DNA from: Acidobacteriota bacterium | GTDB taxonomy: Bacteria > Acidobacteriota > Polarisedimenticolia > Gp22-AA2 | Assembly (NCBI GenBank): GCA_018606725.1 | Contig: JAGYID010000007.1 | Location: 1-51,847 of the forward strand | Reading direction: 5' to 3' | Length of the DNA stretch: 51,847 nucleotides | In this document: positions 1 to 13,064 of the stretch, piece by piece | Numbering within the stretch: position 1 is the first letter of the stretch | Layout: every line of letters starts with the position of its first letter | Made by a program: the position numbers and the translations under genes | The notes under the pieces: generated by a model | Told to the model about the DNA's origin: nothing | The model's input: the letters and a program-made list of their open reading frames with translations, nothing else | Database searches by the model: none

Positions 1-9
1 AGGACCCGA

Positions 10-28
10 AACGTATTCGACATACGTT
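10..28. repeat. Short inverted repeat AACGTAT-TCGAC-ATACGTT
   Basis: Perfect 7-bp arms with a 5-nt spacer read directly from the sequence; function unknown. Confidence 0.4.
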
Positions 29-277
29 GACGGGTGCGAGCCGCGAGGACGCCCGTCAGGGCGGCCAGATCCGCGGTCGCAGCAGAAGACCGGTGAGAAG
101 TCCGGGCTAGTTCCTGCGCTCACGCAATTTCTTACAGATTTTAGGCAACTGAAATGGCATCGCCGGCGTGGGTGAACGCGGTCGCACCGCCTTCGAGCAG
201 CGAATGTCGGCGCGCCGACAACTGGTTGGAATGGGCCGTACGTCGGCCATCGAGCCACCGCATTCCATCGTCACAGG

Positions 278-296
278 TTGACATAAGACTTCTTAT
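278..296 (+). promoter_or_regulatory. Candidate promoter/operator upstream of lptFG: TTGACA (278-283) overlapping dyad ATAAGA-CT-TCTTAT (283-296)
   Basis: -35-like hexamer and palindrome in the only AT-richer stretch before the first CDS; no convincing -10 at 16-18 nt. Confidence 0.25.
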
Positions 297-365
297 CGGA
301 CGTTGAGAATGACGGTCGATGGCGACGGTTGACGCCGCTGCGAAACCCTCCTAACATCGCCCTCG

Positions 366-3098
366 ATGAAAATGCCCCGACTGAACCTGCCGTTTCCTTT
401 CCGCGTCACGACGCTGTCGCGCTACGTCTTCATGGAAATTCTGTCGCCGTCGCTCCTTGGACTGGGTGTCTATATTCTTGTGCTGGTGACCAACGCCCTG
501 TTCGAGCTCGCGGAGATGGCGATAAAAAGAGATGTGCCGGTGGGCTCGGTGGTGCGGATCCTCTTTTATCTCATGCCGCAGGTTCTGGCGATGTCCATCC
601 CGATGGCGATCCTCCTGGGCGTGCTGATCGGAGTTGGACGCCTCTCCGCCGACAGCGAGGTGATCGCCATGCGGGCCAGCGGGGTCAGCTACTGGAAGAT
701 CCTCCTCCCCGCCTTGACCATCGGTCTCGCCGGCTGCGTGATCTCAGGGTTTCTGAAGATCGAAAGCGAGCCGAGGGCGGACTACAGCCGGCGGCAGATC
801 TTCAACCGCCTGCTGTACTCGGCCGACCTGCGGCGCGAGATCAAGCCACGGGTCTTCTTCGAGGAAATTCCCGGGATGCTTCTCTACGCCGACGAGGTCA
901 AGGATGGCGGAGCGTTCCTCGATCGTGTGTTCATCTATCAGAGCCAGCCGGACGGTAAGGAAGTGGTCACTCTCGCGAGCCGCGCCCAGATCGAATATGA
1001 CCGACAGACCGGAGTGGCGAGGTTCTTCCTCGAGGACGGCACGACGCACAGCACCAGCCCGACCAATCCGGAGGCTTACCAGGTCAGCAATTTCGAGCGC
1101 CAGATGATCGTCCGCGCCCCCGACGAGGCGTTTCGGATCCGCAGCAGCATGCTGGCGCATCCTGGCCCAAAGGGGCTGCGCCAGCAAAGTCTTTCGGAGC
1201 TAGCGGAACACGCGAGGGAATTCGCCAGGCTGGATTCGCCCGAGGTCCGGCGGAGGATTCTCGGACAGATCGATGCGATCCGGCACGAGCGCTTCGCCAT
1301 CCCGGTAGCCTGCCTGGTGTTCGCCATCGTGGGAGTGCCTCTCGGGATCATGAACCGGCGCGGGGGGCGCGCCTCGGGATTCACCCTGAGCATCGGCATC
1401 GGAATCATCTACTGGGTGATTTTGACGGCCGGCCAAAACCTCGTCAGCCAGGGATCGATTCCCGCGCCGATCGGGCTCTGGTTCGGGAACGCGCTTCTGG
1501 GGGTCCTCGGGATCGTGCTGTTCTTCCTGCGTGAACGAAACGAGACGCTGCAATTCTCCTTCCTGGTGCCGCACCGGCTGCAATGGGCGCTCAAGGCGCT
1601 GCGGCGCCGGGAGGAGATGGAGCGGCAACAGCAGCGGTCTGGCGATGCCGAACTGGCCGGCGGAACGCCGGCACCGACAGAAGCGATTCGAGTGCGTCGT
1701 GGCGGTCCGTTCGGTCGCCGGCGCCGTCTGTCGATCCCGGCCGGCAGTCAGTCGGCCCTGCGTGGTGTTTCGGGTGGGGCACTCTCCCCCCCCGCCCCGG
1801 TACCCGGCTCCGAGCTGGAGGATGCATCCGCGGTCGAGATGGCCTTCGATGATTTCGAGGAGCGGCAGCGCTTCGTGTCCCGCCGCATACGCACCTGGAT
1901 CGGCTTCGGGGGAGCCGTTCTCGCGGTGGTCCTGGCCCTCTCCTACAGCCCGTTCTTCCTGGTCGGGCTGATCTTCCTGGCGATCCTGTTCATGTTCAGC
2001 ACGACGCTCGACCGTTACATCATCGGGCGTTTCGGGACGACGCTGGCTCTCAGCATCTTCAGCTTCTTCACCCTGTTCGCCGTGTATGAATTCATCAAGC
2101 TGATCGACGATCTGGTCGAGCGCGACCTGCCTGCTTCGCTGGCGTTCGGCTACCTGGGGTACCGCTCCCCGTGGATTCTGTCGCAGGTGCTGCCGATGTC
2201 CTGCCTGGTCGCAACCTTCCTGGCGATCGGCTTCATGTCGCGCTTCAACGAAATCACCGCCCTGAAAGCCTCCGGAACGAGCATCTATCGGGTCGCCGCC
2301 CCGGTGCTGTTCATCACCGTGGCCGTGGCCGCCGTCGGCTATGTGAACCAGGACTACCTCGTGCCGTACACCAACCAGAAGGCAGCCCGTCTTCAGGACG
2401 TCATCCGCGGCAGGAGCGCGCGCAGCTATCAGAGTGGCGAGAACCGCTGGGTATTCGGCGATGGGGGGCGCCTGTACAACTTCAAGAGCTACCTGGCCGC
2501 TCCGCTCGCGGTCCTGCCTGGAACCGCAGGCTCGTTTCAGGGATTCTCCATGTATCGCCTCGATGCCCGGACGGCCACCGTCCGGGAACGGGTCTACGCC
2601 CGGCTGGCGACGTACGCCGGCGGGCACTGGACTCTCAAGGACGGATGGGTGCGCGACTTCGGGGATGGCGAAGAATCGTTCGAGACCTTCGCGGAAAAGA
2701 GGTTCGATTTCCCCGAGGCCCCCGGCTACTTCATCAAGGAATGGAAGAGTCCCCAGCAGATGACCTACGCCGAGCTGCGGGGCTTTGTGCGCGATCTTCG
2801 AAAGCGTGGCTACGACGTGCAGGAGCTGACGGTTGACCTGCACGACAAGACGGCCCTACCGCTGGTGTCCTTGACGATGGTCGTGCTCGGCCTCCCCTTC
2901 TGCTTCCGGATCGGCAGCCGGGGATCGCTGTATGGCGTCGGCGTCGCCGTCCTTCTCGCAGGGGTCTATCTCGTGGTCTTCTCGACGACCAATGCGCTGG
3001 GGGCTGTCGGGGTGTTGCCGCCGTTCCTGGCCGCCTGGGCACCCAACATCTTATTCGCCGGGTCCGGTTTCTATCTGCTGTTGAAGACCGGAACCTGA
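366..3098 (+). CDS. Fused LptF-LptG (YjgP/YjgQ) LPS export permease, 910 aa
   Basis: Two consecutive YjgP/YjgQ-like halves: N-half 'LSRYVFMEILSPSLLGLGVYILVLVTNALFELAEM...SEVIAMRASGVSYWKILLPA', C-half 'LDRYIIGRFGTTLALSIFSFFTLFAVYEFIKLIDDLV...NEITALKASGTSIYRVAAPVLF', joined by a charged linker in one frame. Confidence 0.9.
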   Translation: MKMPRLNLPFPFRVTTLSRYVFMEILSPSLLGLGVYILVLVTNALFELAEMAIKRDVPVGSVVRILFYLMPQVLAMSIPMAILLGVLIGVGRLSADSEVIAMRASGVSYWKILLPALTIGLAGCVISGFLKIESEPRADYSRRQIFNRLLYSADLRREIKPRVFFEEIPGMLLYADEVKDGGAFLDRVFIYQSQPDGKEVVTLASRAQIEYDRQTGVARFFLEDGTTHSTSPTNPEAYQVSNFERQMIVRAPDEAFRIRSSMLAHPGPKGLRQQSLSELAEHAREFARLDSPEVRRRILGQIDAIRHERFAIPVACLVFAIVGVPLGIMNRRGGRASGFTLSIGIGIIYWVILTAGQNLVSQGSIPAPIGLWFGNALLGVLGIVLFFLRERNETLQFSFLVPHRLQWALKALRRREEMERQQQRSGDAELAGGTPAPTEAIRVRRGGPFGRRRRLSIPAGSQSALRGVSGGALSPPAPVPGSELEDASAVEMAFDDFEERQRFVSRRIRTWIGFGGAVLAVVLALSYSPFFLVGLIFLAILFMFSTTLDRYIIGRFGTTLALSIFSFFTLFAVYEFIKLIDDLVERDLPASLAFGYLGYRSPWILSQVLPMSCLVATFLAIGFMSRFNEITALKASGTSIYRVAAPVLFITVAVAAVGYVNQDYLVPYTNQKAARLQDVIRGRSARSYQSGENRWVFGDGGRLYNFKSYLAAPLAVLPGTAGSFQGFSMYRLDARTATVRERVYARLATYAGGHWTLKDGWVRDFGDGEESFETFAEKRFDFPEAPGYFIKEWKSPQQMTYAELRGFVRDLRKRGYDVQELTVDLHDKTALPLVSLTMVVLGLPFCFRIGSRGSLYGVGVAVLLAGVYLVVFSTTNALGAVGVLPPFLAAWAPNILFAGSGFYLLLKTGT

Positions 3099-4019
3099 TC
3101 AGCGCGACATCAGAAGCGCCCGCTGGGCGACGTAGCGGACCGCCTGCGCCGGATCGAGACGGGCGATCGATTCGAGGTCGCCGCGCACTTCGGGGCGCTG
3201 CGGCCAGGCGACGATCGCCACCACCGCCGCCTCCCGGACGTCCTCGTCGCCGTCGCCGCGGGCCCTTTCGAGCACGGCGTTGAGGGCATCGCGCGATTGC
3301 TCGACTGCCAGCTCGTCGGTCTCCTGCGCCGGCGAAGTGGCGAACACCCTGCCGATCAATCGCAGCGACAGAATGCGGATCGACGTCGAACGGGTGTTCA
3401 GAAGCGCGGTCAGCCGCCCGAACAGCTTCGGCGACACTGCCCGCAGCCGATCGATCTCGTCCATCGCCGCTTCGAGCAGGGATGGGTTGTCGGACTCGAG
3501 ACAACTCCACAGGGCATCCACCTGAGCGGTCGGATCGAGCCTGCCGATCGGCACGAGCCGCCGGACCGCATCGGTGAAGATCGCGGACCCTTCCGCCGGG
3601 AGCGCAAACCGCCCCGATGGCCCGCCGTACAGCTCAAACAGATCGCGATTCTTCTCGGAGCGTTTGACTTCAGTGTAGGGCACGAGCAGCAGCACGTCTT
3701 CTTCGCCGTCCTGAAAGACGATAGGATCGGCGCCCGGCGGGCGGAAGAAGTTGTAGTCGCGGAAAGCGACCCGGAGCGATGCCGCCGGCGCCTCGCCCTT
3801 GAGACTCTCCTCCACATCGACGATGGCGTAGCGGACATTGCCGTCTCGGATGCGAACCTTGACGACCAGTTCGGCTCTGGCGAGGCGCTGGAACAGATTG
3901 AGGGAGGCCACGGTGCTCTCGGGCCGCACCGGAGCGGCCACCGGCACGCCGGCGATCGACAGCAGTCCGATCGCGGTGATGGCCCGCAGCCCGTTGACGA
4001 TCGATCGTTGGCGGTTCAA
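3099..4019 (-). CDS. Exported HEAT-repeat-like protein
   Basis: Hydrophobic N-terminus 'GLRAITAIGLLSIAGVPVAAP'; C-terminal helical repeats 'DPTAQVDALWSCLESDNPSLLEAAMDEIDRL...DEDVREAAVVAIVAWPQ'. Proposed TTG start overlaps the upstream TGA (TTGA at 4019-4016); the longer ORF start at 4163 would run through the neighbour. Confidence 0.65.
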   Translation of the reverse strand: MNRQRSIVNGLRAITAIGLLSIAGVPVAAPVRPESTVASLNLFQRLARAELVVKVRIRDGNVRYAIVDVEESLKGEAPAASLRVAFRDYNFFRPPGADPIVFQDGEEDVLLLVPYTEVKRSEKNRDLFELYGGPSGRFALPAEGSAIFTDAVRRLVPIGRLDPTAQVDALWSCLESDNPSLLEAAMDEIDRLRAVSPKLFGRLTALLNTRSTSIRILSLRLIGRVFATSPAQETDELAVEQSRDALNAVLERARGDGDEDVREAAVVAIVAWPQRPEVRGDLESIARLDPAQAVRYVAQRALLMSR

Positions 4020-7000
4020 CGGGGCGCTCCAGATGGGGGCCCGGTTCCGGGACCTGCCCTGGCGGATTCGATCAGGCGCCGAACTTCGGGTTGATCGGGC
4101 TTCAAGCGTAACGAAGACTCCAACGCGGCGATCCCCTTGTCGCGCTGTCCTGATCGAAGCCACGCCTCGCCGAGCAGCGACTGGATGGCTGAATCCTTGG
4201 TTAGCCGGCTGGCGCCGTTTTGCAGGACCTCAAGTGATTCATTAAGCTTATTCTTTGACATAAGAAATCTTCCAAGATTGATATACGCTGATGAATATTT
4301 TGGATCGACCGCCAACGCACGACGAAGCTCGCGTTCTCCCTCCCCTTCCTGTCCGCTCTTCAGGAGGGCGAGGCCGAGGTTGTGATGCACATCGGCGTAT
4401 CCAGGATCGATCGCCACAGCCTTCCTGTAGGCCCCGATCTCGTCCACCGATCGGCCCAGCTTCCCATACGTCGCGCCCAGATTGTTGTACGCCGACGCAT
4501 ACCCGGGGTCGATCTCGATCGAGCGCTCCAGCTCGCGCCGCGCCTCCTCGTACCGACCCTGCGTGTAGAGGAGCCCGCCATAGTTGGTGCGCACCGCAAC
4601 ATTGTCGGGATCGCGTTGCAGCGCCTTGCGGAATTGGTCCTCGGCGCCGGCGTAGTCGCCGCTCCGTTCCAGGATCAGCGCCAGATTACTGTACGACCCC
4701 GCGAAGGCGGAATCGGCGGCGATCGCCTTGCGAAAGGCCTCGATCGCCTCGCCCGCTCTCCCCTGCTTCTCGCGGATGACACCGATGTTGTTGTAGGCCT
4801 CGGCGTACTCCGGATCGACGGTCAGCACGCTGCCGAACTGCGCGATCGCCTCCTCCTCGCGCCCCAGCCGGTCGTAGAGAATGCCGAGACTGTTGAGCGC
4901 GTCGGTGAACTTCGGCTCGTACTCGAGGGCCTTGCGGAAGTGCGCCTCGGCCTCGCCCAGCCGGCCCTCGTCCATGTCGATGTTACCCAGCAGATTCTCG
5001 GCGTCCTTCGAGCGCGGCTGCTCGACCAGGAACTGGTCGAGGGCGCGGCGCGCCGCCGCGAAATCCCGCTTGCGGTAGCAGGCCCGCGCCAGGTTGATCC
5101 GCGCGAGACCGAGGTTCTCGGAGGCGTTGATCGCCTGCTGGAACTCGGCGATCGCCTCGTCGTACTTGTTCTGCGCCAGCAGCAACATGCCCCGGTTGTT
5201 GTGCGAGTTGGCCGTGTCCTGGCTGAGGTATCCGAGCGAGCGGAGCTTTTCCTTCAGGTCCCGATCTCCGGCGGCGTCGGCAGGCGCCGGCGCCGTCCCG
5301 GCGGCGACGGAGCCGACCGGAGCGGTCTCGTAGCTGCGGATGTAGCGGACCGGGTGGCTCTCCAGCCAGGCCGGTTCGAAGGCGTCGAGGATCGGCCGGC
5401 CGTCCATGTCCTCCGCCACCGGCAGGCCGAACAGGGCGAGCAGAGTGGGGGTGATGTCGAGCACCGACGCCTCCTCGATCTCGTGGTGACGGCGGAACGG
5501 CGTCCCCGACAGCATCACCACGCCGTACTTGCGGTGCCAGTCGGCCGCCTGGCCGTAGCCGATTCGCGAGTCGGTCAGCGGCCGGTTCTCGCCGGTCCGG
5601 AACCCGTGGTCGGAGCAGATGATGACCGCGGTCCCCGGTCCCGCCGCCTCGATCATCCTGCCCACCAGCTGGTCGGCGTGCCGGTAGTATTCCGCCACCA
5701 CCCGGGAGAACCGCCGCGATTCCTCCTGGGTGACCCCCGGCATCGGCGGCGCCTGGTAACGCATGAACAGGTGCGCCACCGTGTCGGTCCCCTCGAGATA
5801 GAGGGCCTGAAAATCGGGGCGGAACTTCGCCGCTAGGGCCTCGCTGATCCGGGCATACGTGTCGCCCGCCGCCAGCAGGGTGCGGAAGTCGTCGATCAGC
5901 TTGTTCTGCTCCGCCGGCAGAGATTCCGGGTCATCGCTGAGCCGGACGTAGCGCCCCACCTCACCCACGCCGATGCTCTCCGGCGCGACGGTCAGGGTCT
6001 GCACCAGCGGGTCGAGATCGGGGGGATACACCTTCCCCTCGCGGACCTGGTCGCGCGCCGGGTGCACGCCGAACAGCTGGTACGCAATGCGATCCGAGAC
6101 GATGAAGCCGTCGACCTTCTCGGCCGGGTAGGTCGCCCACCAGCCGGTCACGCCGACCCGCACGCCCGCGTCGCTCAGGATGTTCCAGACCGCCCGGGTC
6201 CGTCGCAGACCGGAGGTCACCGGCACCTTGTCGCCGTTGGGCATGGAGGCGAGGAAATCGATGATGCCGTGCCGGCCCGGCAGGACCCCGGTGGCGATGC
6301 TGGTCCAGATGACCGGCGACAGCATCGGTGCGATGGTCCGCAGGCGTCCGCGGGCGCCGCTCCCGGCGATCTGGCCGATGTGCGGCAGGCTGCCGGCCTC
6401 GATCAGCGGATCGAGCACGTTCCAATCGGCCCCGTCGAGGCCGATCAGCAGGACCTTGATCCCGGTCGGGCGCTGCGCCCCGGCGATCCCCTGCCCTTCG
6501 GGCGTCAGGATATGGACGCCGCTGATCTCGCACGACAGGAGCACCAGGCCGACGGCGCGGAAACGGTCGGCGAGCGAGCGGCCGAGCGATTCGCGCAGGT
6601 CGTCGGCGCGCGCCCCGGAGATATCGCCGTACGACGCCGCGCCGACGGCGCCGCGCAGATCCTCCTCGACCCAGCGGCGCAGCGCCCGGCGCTCGTAACG
6701 CGGACCGAGCAACCGGTGGACCTCCAGCACCCGCTCCGGGTCGACCCGATAGCGCAGCGTCCCGGTGGCGACGACTTCGATCCCCTCGCGTGACACCAGC
6801 CGCGCCGACAGCGCCGTCGAGTCGAAATTGAAGGCGACGGGTGCGATCGGGTAGACCGCGATCCTGAGCAGACCGGGCGGCGCGAGATGCCAGCCCGGGG
6901 TGATGACGCGGGCGGCGCGCAGGTGGAGCGGCGAATCGAGGACGGCGATGCCGGAGGTCTCGTCGACGCGGCGGATGCCCGTGCCCAGCCACAGTGCGGC

Positions 7001-7057
7001 GATCAGGATGCCGATGGCCATCGGCACCCGGCGGCGGGCCAGGTCTTCGATGGTCAT
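4016..7057 (-). CDS. TM + SPFH/prohibitin-like domain + type I phosphodiesterase (alkaline phosphatase superfamily) + C-terminal TPR array, 1013 aa
   Basis: N-term TM then SPFH-like '[27 protein letters not shown]...[24 protein letters not shown]...[32 protein letters not shown]'; phosphodiesterase motifs '[11 protein letters not shown]', '[20 protein letters not shown]', '[11 protein letters not shown]', 'IICSDHGF'; about 10 TPR units such as '[32 protein letters not shown]'. Confidence 0.85.
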   Translation of the reverse strand: MTIEDLARRRVPMAIGILIAALWLGTGIRRVDETSGIAVLDSPLHLRAARVITPGWHLAPPGLLRIAVYPIAPVAFNFDSTALSARLVSREGIEVVATGTLRYRVDPERVLEVHRLLGPRYERRALRRWVEEDLRGAVGAASYGDISGARADDLRESLGRSLADRFRAVGLVLLSCEISGVHILTPEGQGIAGAQRPTGIKVLLIGLDGADWNVLDPLIEAGSLPHIGQIAGSGARGRLRTIAPMLSPVIWTSIATGVLPGRHGIIDFLASMPNGDKVPVTSGLRRTRAVWNILSDAGVRVGVTGWWATYPAEKVDGFIVSDRIAYQLFGVHPARDQVREGKVYPPDLDPLVQTLTVAPESIGVGEVGRYVRLSDDPESLPAEQNKLIDDFRTLLAAGDTYARISEALAAKFRPDFQALYLEGTDTVAHLFMRYQAPPMPGVTQEESRRFSRVVAEYYRHADQLVGRMIEAAGPGTAVIICSDHGFRTGENRPLTDSRIGYGQAADWHRKYGVVMLSGTPFRRHHEIEEASVLDITPTLLALFGLPVAEDMDGRPILDAFEPAWLESHPVRYIRSYETAPVGSVAAGTAPAPADAAGDRDLKEKLRSLGYLSQDTANSHNNRGMLLLAQNKYDEAIAEFQQAINASENLGLARINLARACYRKRDFAAARRALDQFLVEQPRSKDAENLLGNIDMDEGRLGEAEAHFRKALEYEPKFTDALNSLGILYDRLGREEEAIAQFGSVLTVDPEYAEAYNNIGVIREKQGRAGEAIEAFRKAIAADSAFAGSYSNLALILERSGDYAGAEDQFRKALQRDPDNVAVRTNYGGLLYTQGRYEEARRELERSIEIDPGYASAYNNLGATYGKLGRSVDEIGAYRKAVAIDPGYADVHHNLGLALLKSGQEGEGERELRRALAVDPKYSSAYINLGRFLMSKNKLNESLEVLQNGASRLTKDSAIQSLLGEAWLRSGQRDKGIAALESSLRLKPDQPEVRRLIESARAGPGTGPPSGAPR

Positions 7058-7112
7058 GACCGGCGGTCCGCCCGGCGGCGCGCGGCAGCCACCGGCGGCG
7101 CCGCGCCACGCA

Positions 7113-9543
<2,431 letters not shown>

Positions 9544-9590
9544 AGCTCTCCTCGGGAAGCCTTGAGATTAAGGGAGGTTGCCGGGGCCTG
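9544..9590 (-). promoter_or_regulatory. Short metK leader with possible SD-sequestering hairpin
   Basis: Sense strand ...GGCAACCTCCCTTAATCTCAAGGCTTCCCGAGGAGAGCTGTGATG: CCTT/AAGG inner stem, and CCTC upstream can pair with GAGG of the SD-like GAGGAG. Confidence 0.25.
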
Positions 9591-12500
9591 TCAACGAAAT
9601 TTGACGGACCCCCTGCCCAGCACCCCCTCCAGCGCCAGCGCCAGCTCGCGGCTGGGCGAGACTCGCAGGGCGCTGCCGGCCCGCACGGTGGCACGGAACG
9701 AGTCGGGGCGGGTGACCTCGATGTAGACCGGGCAGGGCCCCGGGCGCTCACGCAGGAGGGTCCGCACCTTGTCGACGGCCGAGGCCTCCACCGCCGGGAC
9801 GTTCAGGACGATGACGACCTCCTTCGCCTTCTTCTCCTCGGCCTGCTCGAGGGGAAGGATGGCGTCGGCGATGATCCGCCGCTGCTCCCCCTCGACCTCG
9901 ACCGTGCCGCTCACCAGGAGGGCGGCGTCCTCCTCGATGAGGCTGCGATGGCGGCCGTAGGTCTCCGGAAACACCACCACCTCGACGCTGCCGTGCAGGT
10001 CCTCCAGGGCGAAGACCGCCATCGCATCGCCCTTCTTGGTCTTGCGACGCTTGAGAGCCGAGACGATGCCGGCGACGGTCGCCGGCCGCGGCAGCTGGAC
10101 CTCCCGCAGGGACGCGGTCGTGTGGGTCACCAGGCCGCGGATGCGGGCCGCGTGGTCGGCGAGCGGGTGCCCCTTGACGTAGAAGCCGAGGGTTTCCTTC
10201 TCGTAGGCCAAGAGCTCGTGATCGGGCCACTCGGCGATTTCCCGCACCTCGGGCTCGGCGGCGTCGCCGCCGCCGGGCAGCCCGAACAGCCCGTGCTGGC
10301 CGGTTTCCCGGTCGCGCACCGCCTTCTGGGCCGACTCGAGCGCCCCGTCGACGGCGGCGCACAGCGAGGCGCGGTTCGGCCCGAGCCGGTCGAGGGCGCC
10401 GGCCTTGACCAGTGACTCGAGGACCCGTTTGTTGACCAGACGCAGGTCGACCTCGCGGCACAGGGCGCGCAGCGAGCCGATGCGTCCGAGCCGGTCGCGC
10501 GCCGCCAGCATCCCCTGCACCGCCGCCTCGCCGACGTTCTTGACGGCGCCGAGCCCGAAGCGGATGCCCTCCGGCTCGACGGTGAAATCGAGACCCGAGG
10601 TGTTGAGGTCGGGGGGCAGGACCGGGATCCCCATGTCGCGCGATTCGCCGATGTACTTGACGATGTTGTCGGTGTTCTCCTTCTCCGAGGTCAGGAGCGC
10701 CGCCATGAAGTGTCGCGGATGGTGCGTCTTCAGCCAGGCGGTGCGATAGGCCACCAGGGCATAGGCGGTGCTGTGCGCCTTGTTGAAGCCGTAGCCGGCG
10801 AAGTACTCCATCAGATCGAAGATCTTGCCGGCATCCTTGTCGGCGATGCCGTTCGCCCGGCAGCCGCCCACGAACTTGTCCCGCTGCGCCGCCATGACGT
10901 CCTTCTTCTTCTTGCCCATGGCGCGCCGCAGCAGGTCCGCCTCGCCCAGGGTGAACCCCGCCAGCCGCGAGGCGATCTGCATGACCTGCTCCTGGTACAC
11001 GATGACGCCGTAGGTCACCCCGAGGACCTCCTCGAGCTGCGGGATGATGTAGGCGATCGCCTTCCGCCCGTGGCGGCGCTCGATGTAGTCGTCGATCATC
11101 CCCGAGCCGATCGGACCGGGACGGAACAGCGCGTTCAGGGCCACCAGGTCGTCGAAACGGTCCGGCTTCAGCTTTCGGAGAATGTCCTTCATGCCCGACG
11201 ACTCGAACTGGAAGACGCCGTCGGTGCGCGCCGCCGCGAACAGGCCATAGGTCGCCGGGTCGTCCAGCGGCAGGTCCTCGATGTCGGGAGCGGCGCCCTC
11301 CTCCGACCGGATGCGCTCGACGCAGTCGTGAATCAGCGTCAGCGTCTTGAGCCCGAGGAAATCCATCTTCAGCAGGCCGATAGCGCCGATCTCGTCCATG
11401 GCGTACTGGGTGACGATCTCGTTGTCCTTGGTGCGCCCGAGCGGCGAGTACTCGACGATCGGGCGCGGCGAGATCACCACGCCGGCGGCATGGACCGAGG
11501 CGTGCCGCGTCAGCCCCTCGATGCGCCGGGACACATCGAGGAGCTGGCGGATGCGCTCGTCCTTGTCGTACAGCTGCTTGAGCGGCGGCACGCTCGACAG
11601 GGCCTTGTCGATCGTCATGTCGAGCTCGGCGGGGATCATCTTGGCGATCCGATCGCAATCGCCGTACGGGACATCGAGCCCGCGCCCCGCGTCGCGCACC
11701 GCCGCCTTGGCGCCCAGGGTGGCGAAGGTGATGATCTGCGCGACGTTGTCCCGCCCGTACTTGTCGCGGACGTAGTCGATCACCTGGCCGCGCCCCCGGA
11801 TGCAGAAGTCGATGTCGATATCCGGCATGGTGATGCGCTCCGGGTTGAGGAAGCGCTCGAACAGCAGCGAGTAGCGCAGCGGGTCGACGTCGGTGATCCG
11901 CAGGCACCAGGCCACCAGCGAGCCGGCCGCCGAGCCGCGCCCTGGGCCGACCGGGATGCCGTTGTCGCGGGCGTACTTGATGAAATCCCAGACGATCAGG
12001 AAATACCCGGCGAAGCCCATGCGGACGATCATGTCGAGCTCGCTCTCGAGGCGCCGCAGATACTCAGGCTCGGCGATCCGGTCCACCCCCCCGCGGGCGC
12101 GCAACCCCGCCATCCGCTCCTCGAAGCCGCGCGCCGTCACTTCGCGGAAGTATTCCTCGGTGGTGCGCCCTTCGGGCAGCGGGAAATCCGGCAGCAGGTT
12201 CTCCCCCTTGTCGAGCGTCAGGTTGCAGCGCTCCGCCACCAGCAGGGTGTTCTCGACCGCCTCCGGGAGATCCTTGAACAGGGTCCACATCTCCTCCGCA
12301 GACTTGAAATAGTGCTCCTGCGTGAAGCGCATCCGGTCGGCGTCCTTGACCGTCTTGCCGGTGCCGATGCAGATCAGGACGTCGTGCGCGAAGTGGTCAT
12401 CGCGCCGGAGGAAGTGGCAGTCGTTGGTCGCCAGCAGCGGCACCTTGAGGCGCCGGGCCATCGGGATCAGGACCTCGTTGAGGGTCTTCTCCTCCGGGAT

Positions 12501-13064
12501 CCCCTGGTCCTGGATTTCGAAGAAGAAGTTCTCGGCGCCGAAGATGTCGCGGAATTCCCCGGCAACCCGCTCGGCATCGGCCGGCCGGCCGGCCAGGATG
12601 AGCTGCGGGATCTCGCCCCCCAGGCAGGTCGAGGTGCCGATGAGGCCGCCCGCGTGCTGCGCCAGGATCTCCTTGTCGATGCGCGGCCGGTAGTAGTAAC
12701 CCTCGAGGTAGCCGGCGGTCGACAGCCGCATGAGGTTGCGATAGCCCTCCCGGTCACGCGCCAGAAGCAGCAGGTGGTGGTACGGCTTCTTGCCCCCCCC
12801 GGCGGACGCCCGCTCGGTGCGGCGCCCCGGCGCAACGTATGTCTCGCAGCCGAGGATCGGCTTGACGCCGGTGCCGGCGGCGGCTTCGAAGAACGGGATG
12901 GCGCCGAACAGGTTGCCGTGATCGGTGATCGCGACCGCCGGCATCTCCAGTGCGCCCGCCTGCTCGACCAGCTCCTCCAGCTTCGAGGCGCCGTCGAGGA
13001 GGGAGTACTGGGAATGATTGTGCAGGTGCACGAAGCCCCGCCGTTTCGCCACGCTCACTCCCAC
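9591..13064 (-). CDS. dnaE: DNA polymerase III alpha subunit
   Basis: PHP domain '[23 protein letters not shown]', polymerase core '[46 protein letters not shown]'. GTG start overlaps the guaA stop by 10 nt. Confidence 0.97.
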   Translation of the reverse strand: MGVSVAKRRGFVHLHNHSQYSLLDGASKLEELVEQAGALEMPAVAITDHGNLFGAIPFFEAAAGTGVKPILGCETYVAPGRRTERASAGGGKKPYHHLLLLARDREGYRNLMRLSTAGYLEGYYYRPRIDKEILAQHAGGLIGTSTCLGGEIPQLILAGRPADAERVAGEFRDIFGAENFFFEIQDQGIPEEKTLNEVLIPMARRLKVPLLATNDCHFLRRDDHFAHDVLICIGTGKTVKDADRMRFTQEHYFKSAEEMWTLFKDLPEAVENTLLVAERCNLTLDKGENLLPDFPLPEGRTTEEYFREVTARGFEERMAGLRARGGVDRIAEPEYLRRLESELDMIVRMGFAGYFLIVWDFIKYARDNGIPVGPGRGSAAGSLVAWCLRITDVDPLRYSLLFERFLNPERITMPDIDIDFCIRGRGQVIDYVRDKYGRDNVAQIITFATLGAKAAVRDAGRGLDVPYGDCDRIAKMIPAELDMTIDKALSSVPPLKQLYDKDERIRQLLDVSRRIEGLTRHASVHAAGVVISPRPIVEYSPLGRTKDNEIVTQYAMDEIGAIGLLKMDFLGLKTLTLIHDCVERIRSEEGAAPDIEDLPLDDPATYGLFAAARTDGVFQFESSGMKDILRKLKPDRFDDLVALNALFRPGPIGSGMIDDYIERRHGRKAIAYIIPQLEEVLGVTYGVIVYQEQVMQIASRLAGFTLGEADLLRRAMGKKKKDVMAAQRDKFVGGCRANGIADKDAGKIFDLMEYFAGYGFNKAHSTAYALVAYRTAWLKTHHPRHFMAALLTSEKENTDNIVKYIGESRDMGIPVLPPDLNTSGLDFTVEPEGIRFGLGAVKNVGEAAVQGMLAARDRLGRIGSLRALCREVDLRLVNKRVLESLVKAGALDRLGPNRASLCAAVDGALESAQKAVRDRETGQHGLFGLPGGGDAAEPEVREIAEWPDHELLAYEKETLGFYVKGHPLADHAARIRGLVTHTTASLREVQLPRPATVAGIVSALKRRKTKKGDAMAVFALEDLHGSVEVVVFPETYGRHRSLIEEDAALLVSGTVEVEGEQRRIIADAILPLEQAEEKKAKEVVIVLNVPAVEASAVDKVRTLLRERPGPCPVYIEVTRPDSFRATVRAGSALRVSPSRELALALEGVLGRGSVKFR

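Noticed and set aside
329-958. 209-aa ORF overlapping the start of lptFG
   Set aside because: Out-of-frame shadow of lptFG with no domain-like sequence.
4200-5270. Possible DNA-level tandem repeat within the SPFH-PDE-TPR gene
   Set aside because: Periodicity (~102 nt) is explained by protein-level TPR units.
9544-9590. SAM-I riboswitch because of GGCAACC upstream of metK
   Set aside because: Only 47 nt available and other conserved SAM-I elements not seen; kept only as a weak hairpin observation.
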